From: Eleusine coracana subsp. coracana
Taxonomy: Eukaryota > Streptophyta > Magnoliopsida > Poales > Poaceae
Assembly: GCA_032690845.1 (NCBI GenBank)
Contig: CM064427.1
Location: 19,541,501 to 19,605,500 of the forward strand
DNA: 64,000 nt
Direction of reading: 5' to 3'
The position numbers were made by a program, and so were the translations under genes. Below the pieces are notes generated by a model. That model saw only the letters and a list, made by a program, of their open reading frames with translations. It was not told where the DNA came from and did not search any database. Positions 10,500 to 21,375 of this stretch are shown piece after piece (position 1 is the stretch's first letter; each line of letters begins with the position of its first letter).

Positions 10500-13400
10500 T
10501 TGGAGAACAAATGGTTGATGGACTCTGGGTGTTCGTGCCACATGACCGGAGATGCAAAGTGGTTCTACAGCCTCACTCCCTTGAAGCGCCGGGAGTATGT
10601 GACCTTTGGAGATGACAAGAGAGGGAGAGTGGAGGCAAGAGGTGCGGTAAAGGTAAATGAAAAATTCACTCTCAATGATGTTGGTTTGGTTGAGCATCTC
10701 AAGTACAATCTCCTCTCTGTATCTCAGTTGCTTGATGTTGGTTTGAAAGTGCAATTTAAGAAAAATGCTTCTTATGTTCTTGATTTGAATGGCTCTTTGG
10801 TTTGTGGGATTTCTAGCATTGGGAAAGTTTTTCAGGCTGATTTTGTTGGTTCTCCAGGTTCTCACAAGTGCTTATTTGCTCAATCTTCTTCTGAGCTCTA
10901 GAAATGGCATATGAGACTAGGTCACATGAGCTTTGACTTGCTTTGTCGCTTGAGTGGCCTAGGTTTGATCCGAGGATCGCCTAAGCTCAAATTTGATAAG
11001 GATTTGGTTTGTGCTCCTTGTCATCATGGGAAAATGATTGCCGCTTCTCATCCACCAATTAATTTGGTGATGACTGAATGCCCTGGAGAGTTGCTTCACA
11101 TGGACACTGTTGGTCCTTCTCGGATTCGTTCGGCGGGTGGGAAGTGGTATGTTCTAGTGATTGATAACGACTATTCTCGCTACTCTTGGGTTTACTTTCT
11201 TGAGAGCAAGGATGAAGTTTTTCATCACTTTCGGAGCTCAGCTTTGAGGTTATTCAAGGAACTTCCTGGTGCATTACGAGCAATTCGTAGTGATAATGGC
11301 ACCGAGTTCAACAACTCCTCCTTTGATGCTTTCTGCCTTGAGCATGGTATTGAGCATCAGTTTTCAGCACCTCGTGTCCCTCAGTAGAATGGTGTGGTCG
11401 AAAGAAAGAACAGAACCTTGGTGGAAATAGCCCGAACGATGCTCGATGAGCATAGGATTCCAAGGCGGTTCTGGGCTGAGGCCATTAGCACTACTTGCTA
11501 TGTTTCAAATCGGGTTTTCTTGCACTTAATTCTTAATATGACTTCTTATGAGCTACGCTTTGGGAGGAAGCCATCTGTTTCTCATTTGCGTGCTTTTGGT
11601 TGCAAGTGCTTCATTCTCAAGCGTGGCAATCTTGATAAGTTTGAGTCGAGATCTTTTGATGGTATCTTTCTTGGCTACACCCTTCATGGCCATTCTTATA
11701 GAGTTTTAAATTTGGAAACTAACGCCATCATAAAGTCCTGCGATATAACCTTTGATGAATCAAACTCTTGTGCAACCAATATGGTTAAGACTGCAGGTAA
11801 TAGGGAGATGGAGGAAAGTATCTTTGTAGAAGAGGACCTACAGGGCTTGGATGATGATGATGATGAGTCATTCCATCCCACATCCGAGCTTGTTCCTGTT
11901 GCTTCCACCACTCTAGCAGAGGGTCCAGAAGCTTCTACATCGACCTCAGCAGCTATTGAGCTAGCTCCAGTTATGGTTGAGGGGGAGGTACGCTCTGAGA
12001 GAGAGGCTCCTCACCACATTCAATGTCAACATCCACCTCAACAGATGATCGATAATCTCTTTGAGAGGACAACAAGGTCAAGGTCTGCACATCTCATCTG
12101 CTTTACTAATTCTCTCTTTGTTGCCACCTTTGAACCTCGGGATGTTGGACATGCACTATATAATGAACATTGGGTTAATGCCATATATGAGGAGTTGGAA
12201 AACTTTGAGAGAAACAAAGTGTGGACCCTAGTAGAGCCTCCTGTTGGTGTCAATGTCATAGGAACCAAATGGGTTTTCAAAAACAAGCATGGGGAAGATG
12301 GTGAGGTTGTTAGAAACAAGTTTAGGCTTGTTGCCCAGGGTTTCAGTCAAGTGGAGGGCTTAGACTATGGGAAAACCTTTGCTCCTATTGCTCGCATAGA
12401 AGCCATTAGGATCTTGCTTGCATTTGCTGCCTCTAAGGGCATTAGACTCTACCAAATGTATGTCAAGAGTGGTTTCCTAAATGGGTTCACAGAGGAAGAG
12501 GTTTATGTGAGATAACCACCTGGCTTTGAGCACCAAAAATACCCAAACCGTGTGTACAAGCTTCAAAAGGCTTTGTATGGGCTAAAGCAAGCACCTAGAG
12601 CATGATATGCTAGGCTTAAGACCTTGTTAGAGCGCGGGTATGTCATGGGGTGTGTTGACAAAACCTTGTTCACTCTAAAGCATGGCAATGACTTTCTAAT
12701 GGTTCAGATTTACATGGATGATATCATCTTTGGAGGTTCCTCTCATGCTCTTGTGTCCAGATTTCAGGAAGCTATGGAAAGTAAATTTTAAATGTCGATG
12801 ATGGACGAGCTCACCTTCTTTCTTGGACTTCAAATCAAGCAGTGCAAGCAAGGCACCTTCATACACCAAGTCAAGTACACGAAGGATCTTCTGAAGAAGT
12901 TCGACATGGTCAATGTGAAGTCGTTGTCAACACCAATGTCCACAACAACGGCACTTGACTCTGATGAAGACTGTGAAGCGGTGGATCAAAGGGAGTACAG
13001 GAGCATGATTGGCTCCCTCTTGTACCTAACGGCGATGAGACCCGACATACACTTTGCAGTGTGTCTTTATGCTCGCTTTCAGGCTTCCCTAAGGGTGACT
13101 CATCGCAAGGCTGTCAAGCCCATCTTCAGGTATCTCAAATACACCCTTGAGTTTTGTCTTTGGTACTCTGCATCTTCATCTCTTGATCTCATTGATTATT
13201 CGGATGCGGACTTTGCTGGGTGTAAAATTAATAGGAAGAGCACTTTTGGTACTTGCCATTTCTTAGGTACTTCTTTGATCTATTGGTCTTCTCGTAAGCA
13301 GTCGAGTGTAGCCCAATCCACCACAGAGGCTGAGTATGTTGCTGCTGCTAGCTGCTGCTCACAAATCCTATGGATAGTGTCCACCATGAGAGACTATGGG

Positions 13401-13664
13401 TTAACCTTTAAGGGTGTTCCACTTATGTGTGATAACTCCAGTGCCATATGCTTAGCCAAGAACCCAGTTCTACATGGTAAGTTCAAACACATAAATGTGA
13501 GATTCCACTTCCTGAGAGATAATGTTGAGAAGGGAGATGTTGAGCTCAAATACATTGACACTAAACACCAATTGGCTGATATTCTCACCAAGCCCCTAGA
13601 TGCTTTGAGATTTGCTTTTCTTTGGGGGGAGCTTGGTGTTTGCCATCCTTTTGGCATCAATTGA
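10500..13664 (+). pseudogene. Copia-1 pol: protease, integrase, reverse transcriptase, RNase H (broken)
   Basis: Protease active site reads WLMDSGCSCHMTG at about 10510. The integrase zinc finger and core (HMDTVGP, then RSDNGTEFNN) span about 10911-11500. The reverse transcriptase core spans about 12150-12780 with YMDD near 12713, and RNase H (YSDADFAG, STTEAEYVA) lies about 13195-13620. In-frame stops interrupt it at 10899, 11385, 12513, 12603 and 12789. Those at 11385, 12513 and 12603 fit C-to-T or G-to-A transitions in conserved CAG, CAA and TGG codons. Motif A of the polymerase has Tyr in place of its catalytic Asp (QMYVKSGFLNG). The protein is dead on several counts. Confidence 0.93.
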
Positions 13665-15147
13665 GGGAGAGTTGGTGTTCTCTTATATATATGTATCTTA
13701 CCTTTTTGCATTGCATCTCATATGTAATATATGCATTGGTAGATGAGCTTTGATTCGTATGCCTTCTTGCATTTCTCTTTGCTATGATAGAGTTTGAGCT
13801 AAGTTGTGTGGATGTGATAGTAATCTCTCATGCTTAGTTTTTCTAGATGGCTTGTTATAGACTCTTTTGAGCAACTTGCTAATCTTAAAGGTAAACTTAG
13901 CTTCTTGTGAACCTTATGCACTAATCTTGCTAAGACTTGCTCACCATGTGCATAATTGCTTTTATCCCTGTCAAGACTTGTGTTGAGGCTAGCTTAGAGG
14001 ATATCTTGGTTTTGGCACCTTGTGTTTGCGAAATGGAAGGCTTTGCAAATGTTTAGCTCATGATGGAACATTGTGGGAACGTGTGTTCCTTTTGCCGCAA
14101 AGGCATGATCTTTTGTCTTGTGAATAAATCATGAAAAATCTGCTAAGTGCCTTGATCAAATAATTCTAAAATGCTAAATCCAAACATTATGACTTGAAGC
14201 CTCGGGGTGTTTATCGTACCCAGTCGTGTGACCCTCCGTATGGAAAAGAGGATACATGAGGATAAACAATAATCACTTGATTAAATGAGTCTCTGTTGCA
14301 TATGTGAGCGTTTGTAAAGCTCATTTTCTACGAATGCTTGTTGCCCTAGTTGAGATTGAGACTGGCTAGTTTCTTTTGATTCACTTGATGTCTGTTTTGC
14401 ATTGGATGGGAGTACTTATACATGTGGTGGTAGTTTTTCTCATGATGAGCAAATTTGATTCTATCTAAGCTAGTCAATCTTTTTGTTTAGCTTGTATAGC
14501 TCTTGGTGTTTATGCTTTGCTATCTATTTTTGGTCTTTTTATGATGGTGAGCTATTGATTTTACACTTCATGGCTCTTTGTTTTTGATTAGCACAGTTAA
14601 ATGCTTGTTGGCTAATTGTTGAAGCTCTTTAGGTGTGCATTTTCATGCATTGCATGTTTGCTCTTTTGCGTCTTTGATGAGTTCATTTCCAAAGGGGGAG
14701 AAATAAGTGCCTAAGGGGTGAAAATGTTGGGTCATACATAAATAATGCTAAGAAACTTAAAATGATCCATTTTGCATTACATGAGACCTACCACAAGTTA
14801 AGAGAGAGCATATCATGTCCTTGAGCGTTTTCTTGGTGAAAATGTTGGGTCATACACAAATAATGCTAAGAAACTTAAAATGATCCATTTTGCATTACAT
14901 GAGACCTACGACAAGTTGAGAGGGAGCATATCATGTCCTTGAGCGTTTTCTTGCGCTTTTCACACTCTTTGCGTCTCAAGTTGCTTTCTTTACCAACTCT
15001 TGGTTTTGTGATCCCTATTTTGCTAGATGGCCTAGTTTTTACCTTTTCTTTGGGCTTGGCCATTTGGATGTGCTTATTCGGCATCGTATTTCAAATCTTT
15101 AAGCTTTGTGTATTTGATGTTGTCAATGTACTCATCAAGGGGGAGAT
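13665..15147 (+). other. Copia-1 non-coding 3' spacer with a 118-bp tandem duplication
   Basis: No frame resembles a known domain, and no envelope-like coding is seen. A 118-bp unit starting ggtgaaaatgttgggtcata is tandemly duplicated at 14717-14834 and 14835-14952. The spacer ends in the polypurine tract at about 15137-15147, directly before the 3' LTR. Confidence 0.75.
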
Positions 15148-16994
15148 TGACAAACCATGTGGATATGTGCCATGGTTTGCAATATGTGATGAGTAATTGA
15201 TGTTGGTTGAGTTCGGTGTTTAAGTTAAAATACGGGAATCTAGGGATTGCATGAGTTTGTGCATATCATGGTTTTGACTAACCGAAGTTGGTGAGGATGT
15301 TGGAAAGTTTGCAGGAGATGGGAAATGTGTTTGCTTGTCTCATGATATGTAGGTCACTGGAGTCAACTTGGCAGTCAACGGCGAGAGGATCAGACACAAG
15401 TAGGAGACTTGGGGCCGGACGATCGAGAGGTCAGATGAAGTCAAGAGTGATTCACACCGTACACATGGAGAGGCAAGAAGCACGGACGGTTTTGCGGTTA
15501 AGCCTCAAAACCATGGGTGGTGATCAAGATGGTGGGGTTGACCAAGTCAAAGGTGATCGGGCGTCAGTGCAAGTAGAGGCTTCCAATGGACCGGAGGCGG
15601 GAGAGACTTGCCGACGAGGAGGATCACGGGACGAAGTGACACGCGTCAAGATCAAGAAGTTGCGCTTTCAGAAGCGTGCAAGGTGGTTTCCTGATTTGGA
15701 CCTCAAAACCGGTGGCGGTGATTGGTGGTGCATGTGGCACCATCGCGGAGCTTGCGTCGAGGCGAAGCAAAGTTGTGAAGAGCTCGATGGCGTTCGGGTG
15801 AAGGAAAAAGAGTTGGACGGTTTTGCCCCTGGTGGTAGGTGGCAATGAGTTATAGGTCAAGGGTAGAGTTGTCTTGGACCCTATGCCTATATAAGGAGAG
15901 GTGTGGCTGGTGGGAGAGGTGCCTCTTCCCATTAGCCTTATTAGGACTTCATTCAAAGTGCTAGGAGGGGTCTTCATGTAATAGAGGAGAGGAGTGGATG
16001 TTTGAGAGATATCTCTTTCTCTTCCAAATAGTGGGAGGAAGAGGGTGTCTTCCTAGCCTTGTATCCATGGATCTTGTAAGCATGTTTCTACGATATGAGA
16101 ATTATTTTCATGCTCAAGATCTTCCTCTCTCCCTAAATCCCAAATTTCCCTTTTTCTCTATTTTTGGAGCTATTTTTATGGGAATTTTTTATCTCACTTT
16201 TGGGCAATTTTTGAGGCGAATTTCTTGGGAGATCTTGGTGCTATGATGAGCTAGAACAATCCTATATGGATCCTTAACCAAATCATAAGCTCTAGCACCT
16301 TCGATTTGAAAGATTTCTCAAGATTCCCCTTTTTGGTGTTCTTGGCACAAGATTTGAAATTCATGATGATTTCTTGAGCCAATTGAGTAGATCTTTTTGG
16401 AGGAAGGTCACAATGACCTGAGGATTCCTTGTCCAAATATTGCATGTTTTGGAGATCATTTGGTTGAGTTTTGAAGAGATTTGTGGGAAAATCGTGACAG
16501 TTTTCTATTCTGTCGGGGGTCGATCGGCACTGTCGATCGCTTGGACCGACACTGTCAGTGGCTAGAGTCTGAACCTCGCACCAGCACTGCCGATAGCCAC
16601 AACCGACACTGCTGATGCGCTCTGATCGTTTCTTTCTAGAGTTTTGAGAACCCCGTACGGGCACTACCAATAGGTGTGATCGGCACTGCCGATGGTGCCA
16701 ACCGGCACTGCTGATGGCTGTGATCGGCACTGCCGAAGGTTGTCTGGAGTTGATCTATTTTGGTGCGTTTCTTTGACAGTTTTGAGTGTTTGCAATTCTT
16801 CTTTGTTTCCGCTATGTTCCAATGCTGTTCTTGATCACTCCTAGGGTTGGCATATCACAAGTTGGTGTGTGTGGTCTTGATGATCAGTTTAGAGTTTGGC
16901 TTGGGTTGTAATTGGGATATAAGCCAAGTTCTTGTAAAGAATTTTAATTGGCTCCCATTCACCCCCCCCCCCTGGTCACCTTCTCGATCCTTCA
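15148..16994 (+). repeat. Copia-1 3' LTR (full length, 1,847 bp)
   Basis: Begins TGACAAACC and ends CCTTCA, next to the ctggg target duplication. It is about 746 bp longer than the 5' LTR because it retains a segment (about 15211-15990) carrying a TATA box. Open frames inside it (for example at 15288-15848) have no recognisable protein and are LTR sequence. Confidence 0.92.
15887..15896 (+). promoter_or_regulatory. TATA box in the copia-1 3' LTR
   Basis: CTATATAAGG lies in a GC-rich context within the U3-like part of the LTR, followed by a purine-rich leader. The corresponding stretch is absent from the 5' LTR, so the surviving promoter points outward to the right, toward 17 kb. Confidence 0.6.
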
Positions 16995-17700
16995 CTGGGC
17001 CAACTGACCAGACTGTCCGGTCACTGCTATACCGGATCGTCCGATCACTGCTAGACTGCACCGTCCAGTCTCCACGGATCGGCTCCTCCAGAGCCATTGG
17101 CTCTCTGCCCAGACTGAAATTCTGAACTGACCGGACCATTCGGTTTGTAGTCTGGACCATCCGGTCTCTTTTCGCTCGTCGATCCTAGAGAGCGCCAATT
17201 CTGCGTCCTCTCTGTCCTGCGCCTCCTTGATACAGACCGGACCGTCTGGTCTCTTTTTATCTTTGCGTAGATAGATTCCTTGCAGACTCCTTTCTGATCT
17301 CCTGTAGAGCATACAGTCCAGTCTTGACTGACCCCTCTGTCCAGTCACTATGTCCAGAAGCTGAAACTCCTCGTCCTCACTTGACTTCATTTTCCGGCTT
17401 CTCCGAACAGCTCCTTGGCTTCTCCACTGTCACCTAGTGCCTGTGATTTCACTGAGCATCCATGCACATCACCGACTAGTCATGACCTAAGAGACATGAC
17501 CTAGACCCCCTTGATAGTCCGGTCTTTCCTATAGACTCAAAACCCTAACAACTATACAAGTGTTCCAAACACTTGCTCCTTAGCTTATCCTTAACCTTGA
17601 TCCATCTTCATCAACCCTTCGACTCCATCAAGCTTGCAAGCCTCCATGCTTATGGTCATTGTCATCCATTGCCAAGGCCGCCATCAACAATCATCATAGA
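16995..17700. mobile_element. LTR-like retroelement fragment, right half (after copia-1)
   Basis: Continuation of the sequence interrupted at 7513. It begins with the ctggg target duplication and is full of short, imperfect 'gaccggaccgtccggtc'-like repeats, a pattern frequent in grass LTR or untranslated regions. No coding frame is supported. The right boundary, placed near 17700, is uncertain. Confidence 0.45.
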
Positions 17701-17936
17701 TTTGTAGTAGAGTTTGGAGATGATATCTGCATCGACAACACTCATGTAGATATTAGCCCACAATTTCATAGTTGTCAACTATTATCAAAACATCCATACC
17801 TTGAGGATCCAATCAACAATGGTCATGAAGCTTACAAAGTACAATGGCTATCCATGCATTTTACTCTATTTCATTTTATACTGCTACGGTGTCCTCCTAC
17901 GATACTACTTACATATGGAAATACAGGTCCATCATA

Positions 17937-18951
17937 CACTACCACAAATGTGCAATGTAGCGGTGGGTCAATATGCATTGTAGCGGCGGGCCAACCAGCC
18001 CGCCGCAGTGCAAACGCAACTAAAAATAATGCTTTTTTGCGGCGGGTCTTTTATGAGCCAACGCGCCACCGTGGAGATGGGGGCGACCAGATCTGGCCGC
18101 CTCGGACGCCGCCGCGTAGCCGTGGAGAGAGGGGCGACCAGATCTGGCCGCCCCGAACACCGTCGTGCCGCCGTGTTGAGGGGGACGACCAGATCTGGTC
18201 GTCACCGTCGCCTTCCAAGCCGCTTGCGCCGTCGCCTCCTGAGCTGCCGCTTATGCCGGACTCCTCCCGGCGTCGCCTCCCGAGCCGTCGTGGCCGCCAG
18301 ACGCCTCTCGTCACCTACCGAGCCGTCGCTGCCGTCGGACGCCTCCCGAGCCGCCACGACCGTCGGACGCCTCCCGTCGCCTACCGAGCCGCCACCGCTG
18401 CCGGACGCCTGCCGAGCCGCCGCGGCCGCCGGACGCCTCCCGTCGCCTACCGAGCTGCCGCCATTGCCGGACGCTTCCCGTCGCCGCCCGAGCCACCACG
18501 GTCGCTGGAGAGACTCAGGAGACAGAGGGGCTGGGGGCGGTCGAAGGAGAGAGAGGCAGGGGAAGGGAGATGCTCAGGAGAGAAAGGCAGGGGGAGCGAG
18601 GCGCGTGCGAGAGAGAGAGAGCACGTGGCGGCGGCTGAGGGATTGAGGAGGGAGGGAGTGGGGTTGGGTGACAGTTAGGGTTAGAGAACTTATAGGTCAG
18701 ACAGAGAGGTAGTGAGTGGGCCGCTGGTTGGGCTGAACTATGGCCCATTAGCAGCGGTTCACAATGTGAACTGCCTCTAAAAAGAATTGTAGCGGCGGTT
18801 CATATTGTGACCGCCTCTAAAAAAATTTTTAGCAGCGATTCACTATGTAAACCACCTCTAAAAATTATAAAACATTTTTAGCTGTGGATTTTTTTTATCT
18901 GCCGCTATTTCAAAATTGCTTCCGTCGCTAAAAAGCTATTTTGTGATAGTG
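17937..18951. mobile_element. CACTA element 1, non-autonomous, 1,015 bp
   Basis: Termini are CACTACCACAAA and, at the right end, TTTGTGATAGTG (inverse CACTATCACAAA). They are flanked by the 3-bp target duplication ata (17934-17936 and 18952-18954). Subterminal regions hold multiple copies of a GCGGCGG(T/G)(T/C)-type motif and its complement. The GC-rich centre (about 18055-18650) contains long overlapping open frames of Arg/Pro/Ser-rich repeats in all phases, which reflects base composition. No transposase is present. Confidence 0.88.
18055..18660. repeat. GC-rich repetitive core of CACTA element 1
   Basis: Consists of imperfect 33-60 bp repeats (cgcctcccgtcgcctaccga and variants; ggggcgaccagatctggccg at the left). 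Frames of up to 339 residues are open but degenerate, so I do not call a gene. On the minus strand the right side reads like a leader: a telomere-box-like aaccctaac near 18680, then CT-rich sequence, as in plant 5' untranslated regions. Confidence 0.6.
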
Positions 18952-19221
18952 ATACTCAAATCCCAAAATACTTGTCTGCATGTGCTCAGAAGCAAAATAA
19001 TCGGGAGAAATTGGGTACCGTATTCATGCCTAATCTGTTACATGGTTGTTTCGCATTACCTTCTTGATGATTGTCCGACCTTGCCTTCTTCTTTTTCAAC
19101 TACATTCATATGCAATTGTCATGTACACTGTGTGATTAACTCCGAAAGTTGTTCAAGGTCTTGACCCTATCCAAGCGTCACTTACCACTAAAAGCACAAT
19201 ACTATTATTTTAAATACTAAA

Positions 19222-19298
19222 AAATTCGATCCAACAAGGAATTGAACCTAGGATCTAAGGTGTTACTAAGGCTCTTATAACTACTAGGCTACATGCCC
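19222..19298 (-). mobile_element. tRNA-derived SINE-like fragment
   Basis: On the minus strand it starts GGGCATGTAGCCTAGTAGTT, resembling a polymerase III A box (19278-19291). GGTTCAATTCC (19238-19248) matches a B box at tRNA-like spacing, and it then runs into a GATCGAATTTT-like tail. It does not fold as a good tRNA and no anticodon is convincing. It best fits the head of a grass SINE, or a decayed tRNA gene. Confidence 0.45.
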
Positions 19299-19526
19299 TT
19301 TTGTAATGTTATGATAGATTTATTATTGTTAATTTGCATTGATTGAGATATTGATTTCCTAACGGATATAGAAAGTTTACGCTTCCGTTTCCTTTAGAAA
19401 AGGGAGAACCATCCGGCAGCTCCATGTTGGTAGAGAAAAGAGAAAACCAAGTCGGCTGTTAATATTTGCCTCTTCTATAGCCGTCCTATTATTGACTGTC
19501 CTCAAGTCTCAAACAATATGTACTCT

Positions 19527-19594
19527 CGGTTCAAAAATGTTAAGTATTTGCTGACTACTCCGGTTCAAAAATGTTAAGTATTTGCTGACTACTC
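19527..19594. repeat. 34-bp exact tandem duplication
   Basis: Two identical adjacent 34-bp units start at 19527 and 19561 (each begins cggttcaaaaatgttaagta). Confidence 0.9.
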
Positions 19595-19639
19595 CTTTCG
19601 ATCTTTTAAATGTGGCTCCGACCATGTCGCAAATATTAA

Positions 19640-19771
19640 GGTCCTCTTTGGTAGGACTTCTTTTAAAAATGAATTCTCTACAAAATGGATTCTATAAAAA
19701 ATGGATTCTCTGACAAAATAGATGTTTTTAAAAAAAATTCTTTGGTAAAACGGATAAACAGGGCCTAAGAA
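19640..19771. mobile_element. Possible hAT-like MITE
   Basis: Left end TAAGGTCCTCTTTGG and right end AAACAGGGCCTAAG are imperfect inverted repeats of the TAGGGCCTGTTT type used by hAT-like plant MITEs. The interior repeats aaatggattct. No clear target duplication was found. Confidence 0.35.
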
Positions 19772-21143
19772 AAACTAAATTGATCATTGTGCCTAAGGTC
19801 ATTTCTTTGTCGGGATGGGGTGCGTGCCGTGTGGCCACCGCATTCCTGCCGTGTCGGTGGAGGTGAATTCAAACCATTTTGTTCAACTGAACTATAGGAC
19901 GTCAACAATAAACATAGAGGGAGTAGATGATACAAATAATACCACGTGAGTTGAAAACTTTGTTGTGAAATTACGTTATGCATGGTAGACAATATAGCTA
20001 CATATAATTCTAGGTTTACTCCAAACAGCCGAGGCGGGGCGATCAGGGAACCTTCATGCAGAAGCAGGAGTTGTAGGGTCATGAAATGGGTCACACCGAT
20101 CCTAACCGTTCTCATATTTGGCCCATCAACCCGCGAACGTGATGTTAACTACGTGTCACACATGCCTTATTTGTGGATGCTTTGATTTTTTATTACAGAT
20201 GAAGTGTGAGATGAAAAACAGACTAACCAATAATGTTGTTCTAAGATTTGTTCACTCAGTAGCACACAAATTATATGAACCACAGAAAGGAAAAAAAATC
20301 GAAGACCTTTAACACTACTAAGAGAACCATTTGGATTCTAGAGATTGATTTCCGTTCTATTGGCATCGCAATGCCATGAAACATCTAATCAGCTGCTCTT
20401 GCACTGTCCAGCCCCATGAAGTAAGAGAAACTGCATCCAGAAGCTCCTCTGCTATGGTAATGGTCGGCAGCAAAATTGTGCAAGCATTATTAACAACTAG
20501 ATAACTGTGACGGGTCTAGGACGCACCCAGCAAAAAATAAAGCGCCAGACACCTCCTCAAGTACAAAGTAAGCAAACGGATGATCAGCAAGAAAAATTCT
20601 ACAGATTTTCGCAGAGCCCTCACCGGACCAGCTCCAAAAAAGCAATGCAAGGCTATGGCAGCAGCCTCAGTTCCTTTCTCGTTCACCTCAATGATCGCCT
20701 TGTGGAAGACTTGCTCCATCGCGAACGGCACTCCATCATCCTCAACCATATCTGACAGATCGGCCTTGCTAGGGTCAATGGTGACCTTGCAGCCCAATGT
20801 CCTGGAGGAAACTGCTTAGCTTATTGGAGAAGGATATCTTGAACTTGGGCAGCAAGATCTTGGTGACTTGAACCATCTTTGTGGGCAGGTGATCGTGCAG
20901 GAAGTCTGGGTTAGACGCAATCTGATCGATGAGGCTCCACATACCGTCGCGCCTATCTGGCAGAGAAAGACACACATGGAGAATCGTGGAACAATATTCT
21001 TCTCACCGAGGGTAGGCGCCGTGTATGGTAGTTGGAGGACCTTGAATCCCTCGTGCACAACAACCATCTGGTTGCACCCACTGTGCATGAAGTGTTGTCG
21101 ACAGCGGTGCCATCGAAGAGGTAGAACTTCTCAATCTTTGTGT

Positions 21144-21339
21144 TGTTAGATAGTATAGAATCTTAACTGATTGTAAATTATATTTCCTTCTTTCTATTGT
21201 ATACAGGATCATCATGATCTCCTTTCTTGACTTGTAAGTCACGATGATCCTGACTTATAAGCCACGATGGGGGATGTTCCCATCTATATTAACACGAAGA
21301 GCGAGCCAGGGAGAGGCATCACTTTCCCTCATTCTCACA
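21144..21339 (+). repeat. Copia-2 5' LTR
   Basis: 196 bp, TG...CA. It differs from the 3' LTR by scattered substitutions and one short indel around 'tgtatacaggatcatcatga' (3' LTR: 'tgtatatatcatcgtga'), so the insertion is not very recent. Confidence 0.93.
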
Positions 21340-21355
21340 TGGTAATCAGAGCCGG
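21340..21355 (+). promoter_or_regulatory. Copia-2 primer-binding site
   Basis: tggtaatcagagccgg directly follows the LTR and matches the initiator tRNA-Met complement, with one extra a relative to the usual tggtatcagagcc. Confidence 0.8.
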
Positions 21356-21375
21356 CTTTTCTCTTCGTCGCTACC

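Larger units (their letters stand above)
7514..16994 (+). mobile_element. Copia-1: Ty1/copia LTR retrotransposon, 9,481 bp
   Basis: Complete but decayed element. It has LTRs at 7514-8614 and 15148-16994, a primer-binding site complementary to initiator tRNA-Met, gag, then protease-integrase-reverse transcriptase-RNase H in copia order, a 1.5-kb non-coding spacer, a polypurine tract (aagggggagat) and the 3' LTR. The 5-bp target duplication ctggg lies at 7509-7513 and 16995-16999. The long gag with two zinc-knuckle-like motifs and the long 3' spacer suggest a SIRE/Maximus-type lineage, but this is inference. Confidence 0.95.
18955..20489. other. Stretch without a gene between CACTA-1 and the serpin relic
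   Basis: No coding frame is supported. It contains a tRNA-derived SINE-like piece (19222-19298), a 34-bp tandem duplication (19527-19594) and a possible hAT-like MITE (about 19640-19771), listed separately. The remainder is unassigned AT-rich DNA. Confidence 0.5.

Noticed and set aside
15288..15848. 186-codon open frame as a protein gene
   Set aside because: It lies wholly within the copia-1 3' LTR and has no domain.
17659..18678. 339-codon open frame as a gene
   Set aside because: It spans the CACTA boundary at 17937, is low-complexity Arg/Pro/Ser repeat, and equally long frames exist in other phases. Composition explains it.
19222..19298. A functional tRNA gene
   Set aside because: A- and B-box-like motifs are present, but the stems do not pair well and no anticodon loop is convincing. 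A SINE head fits better.
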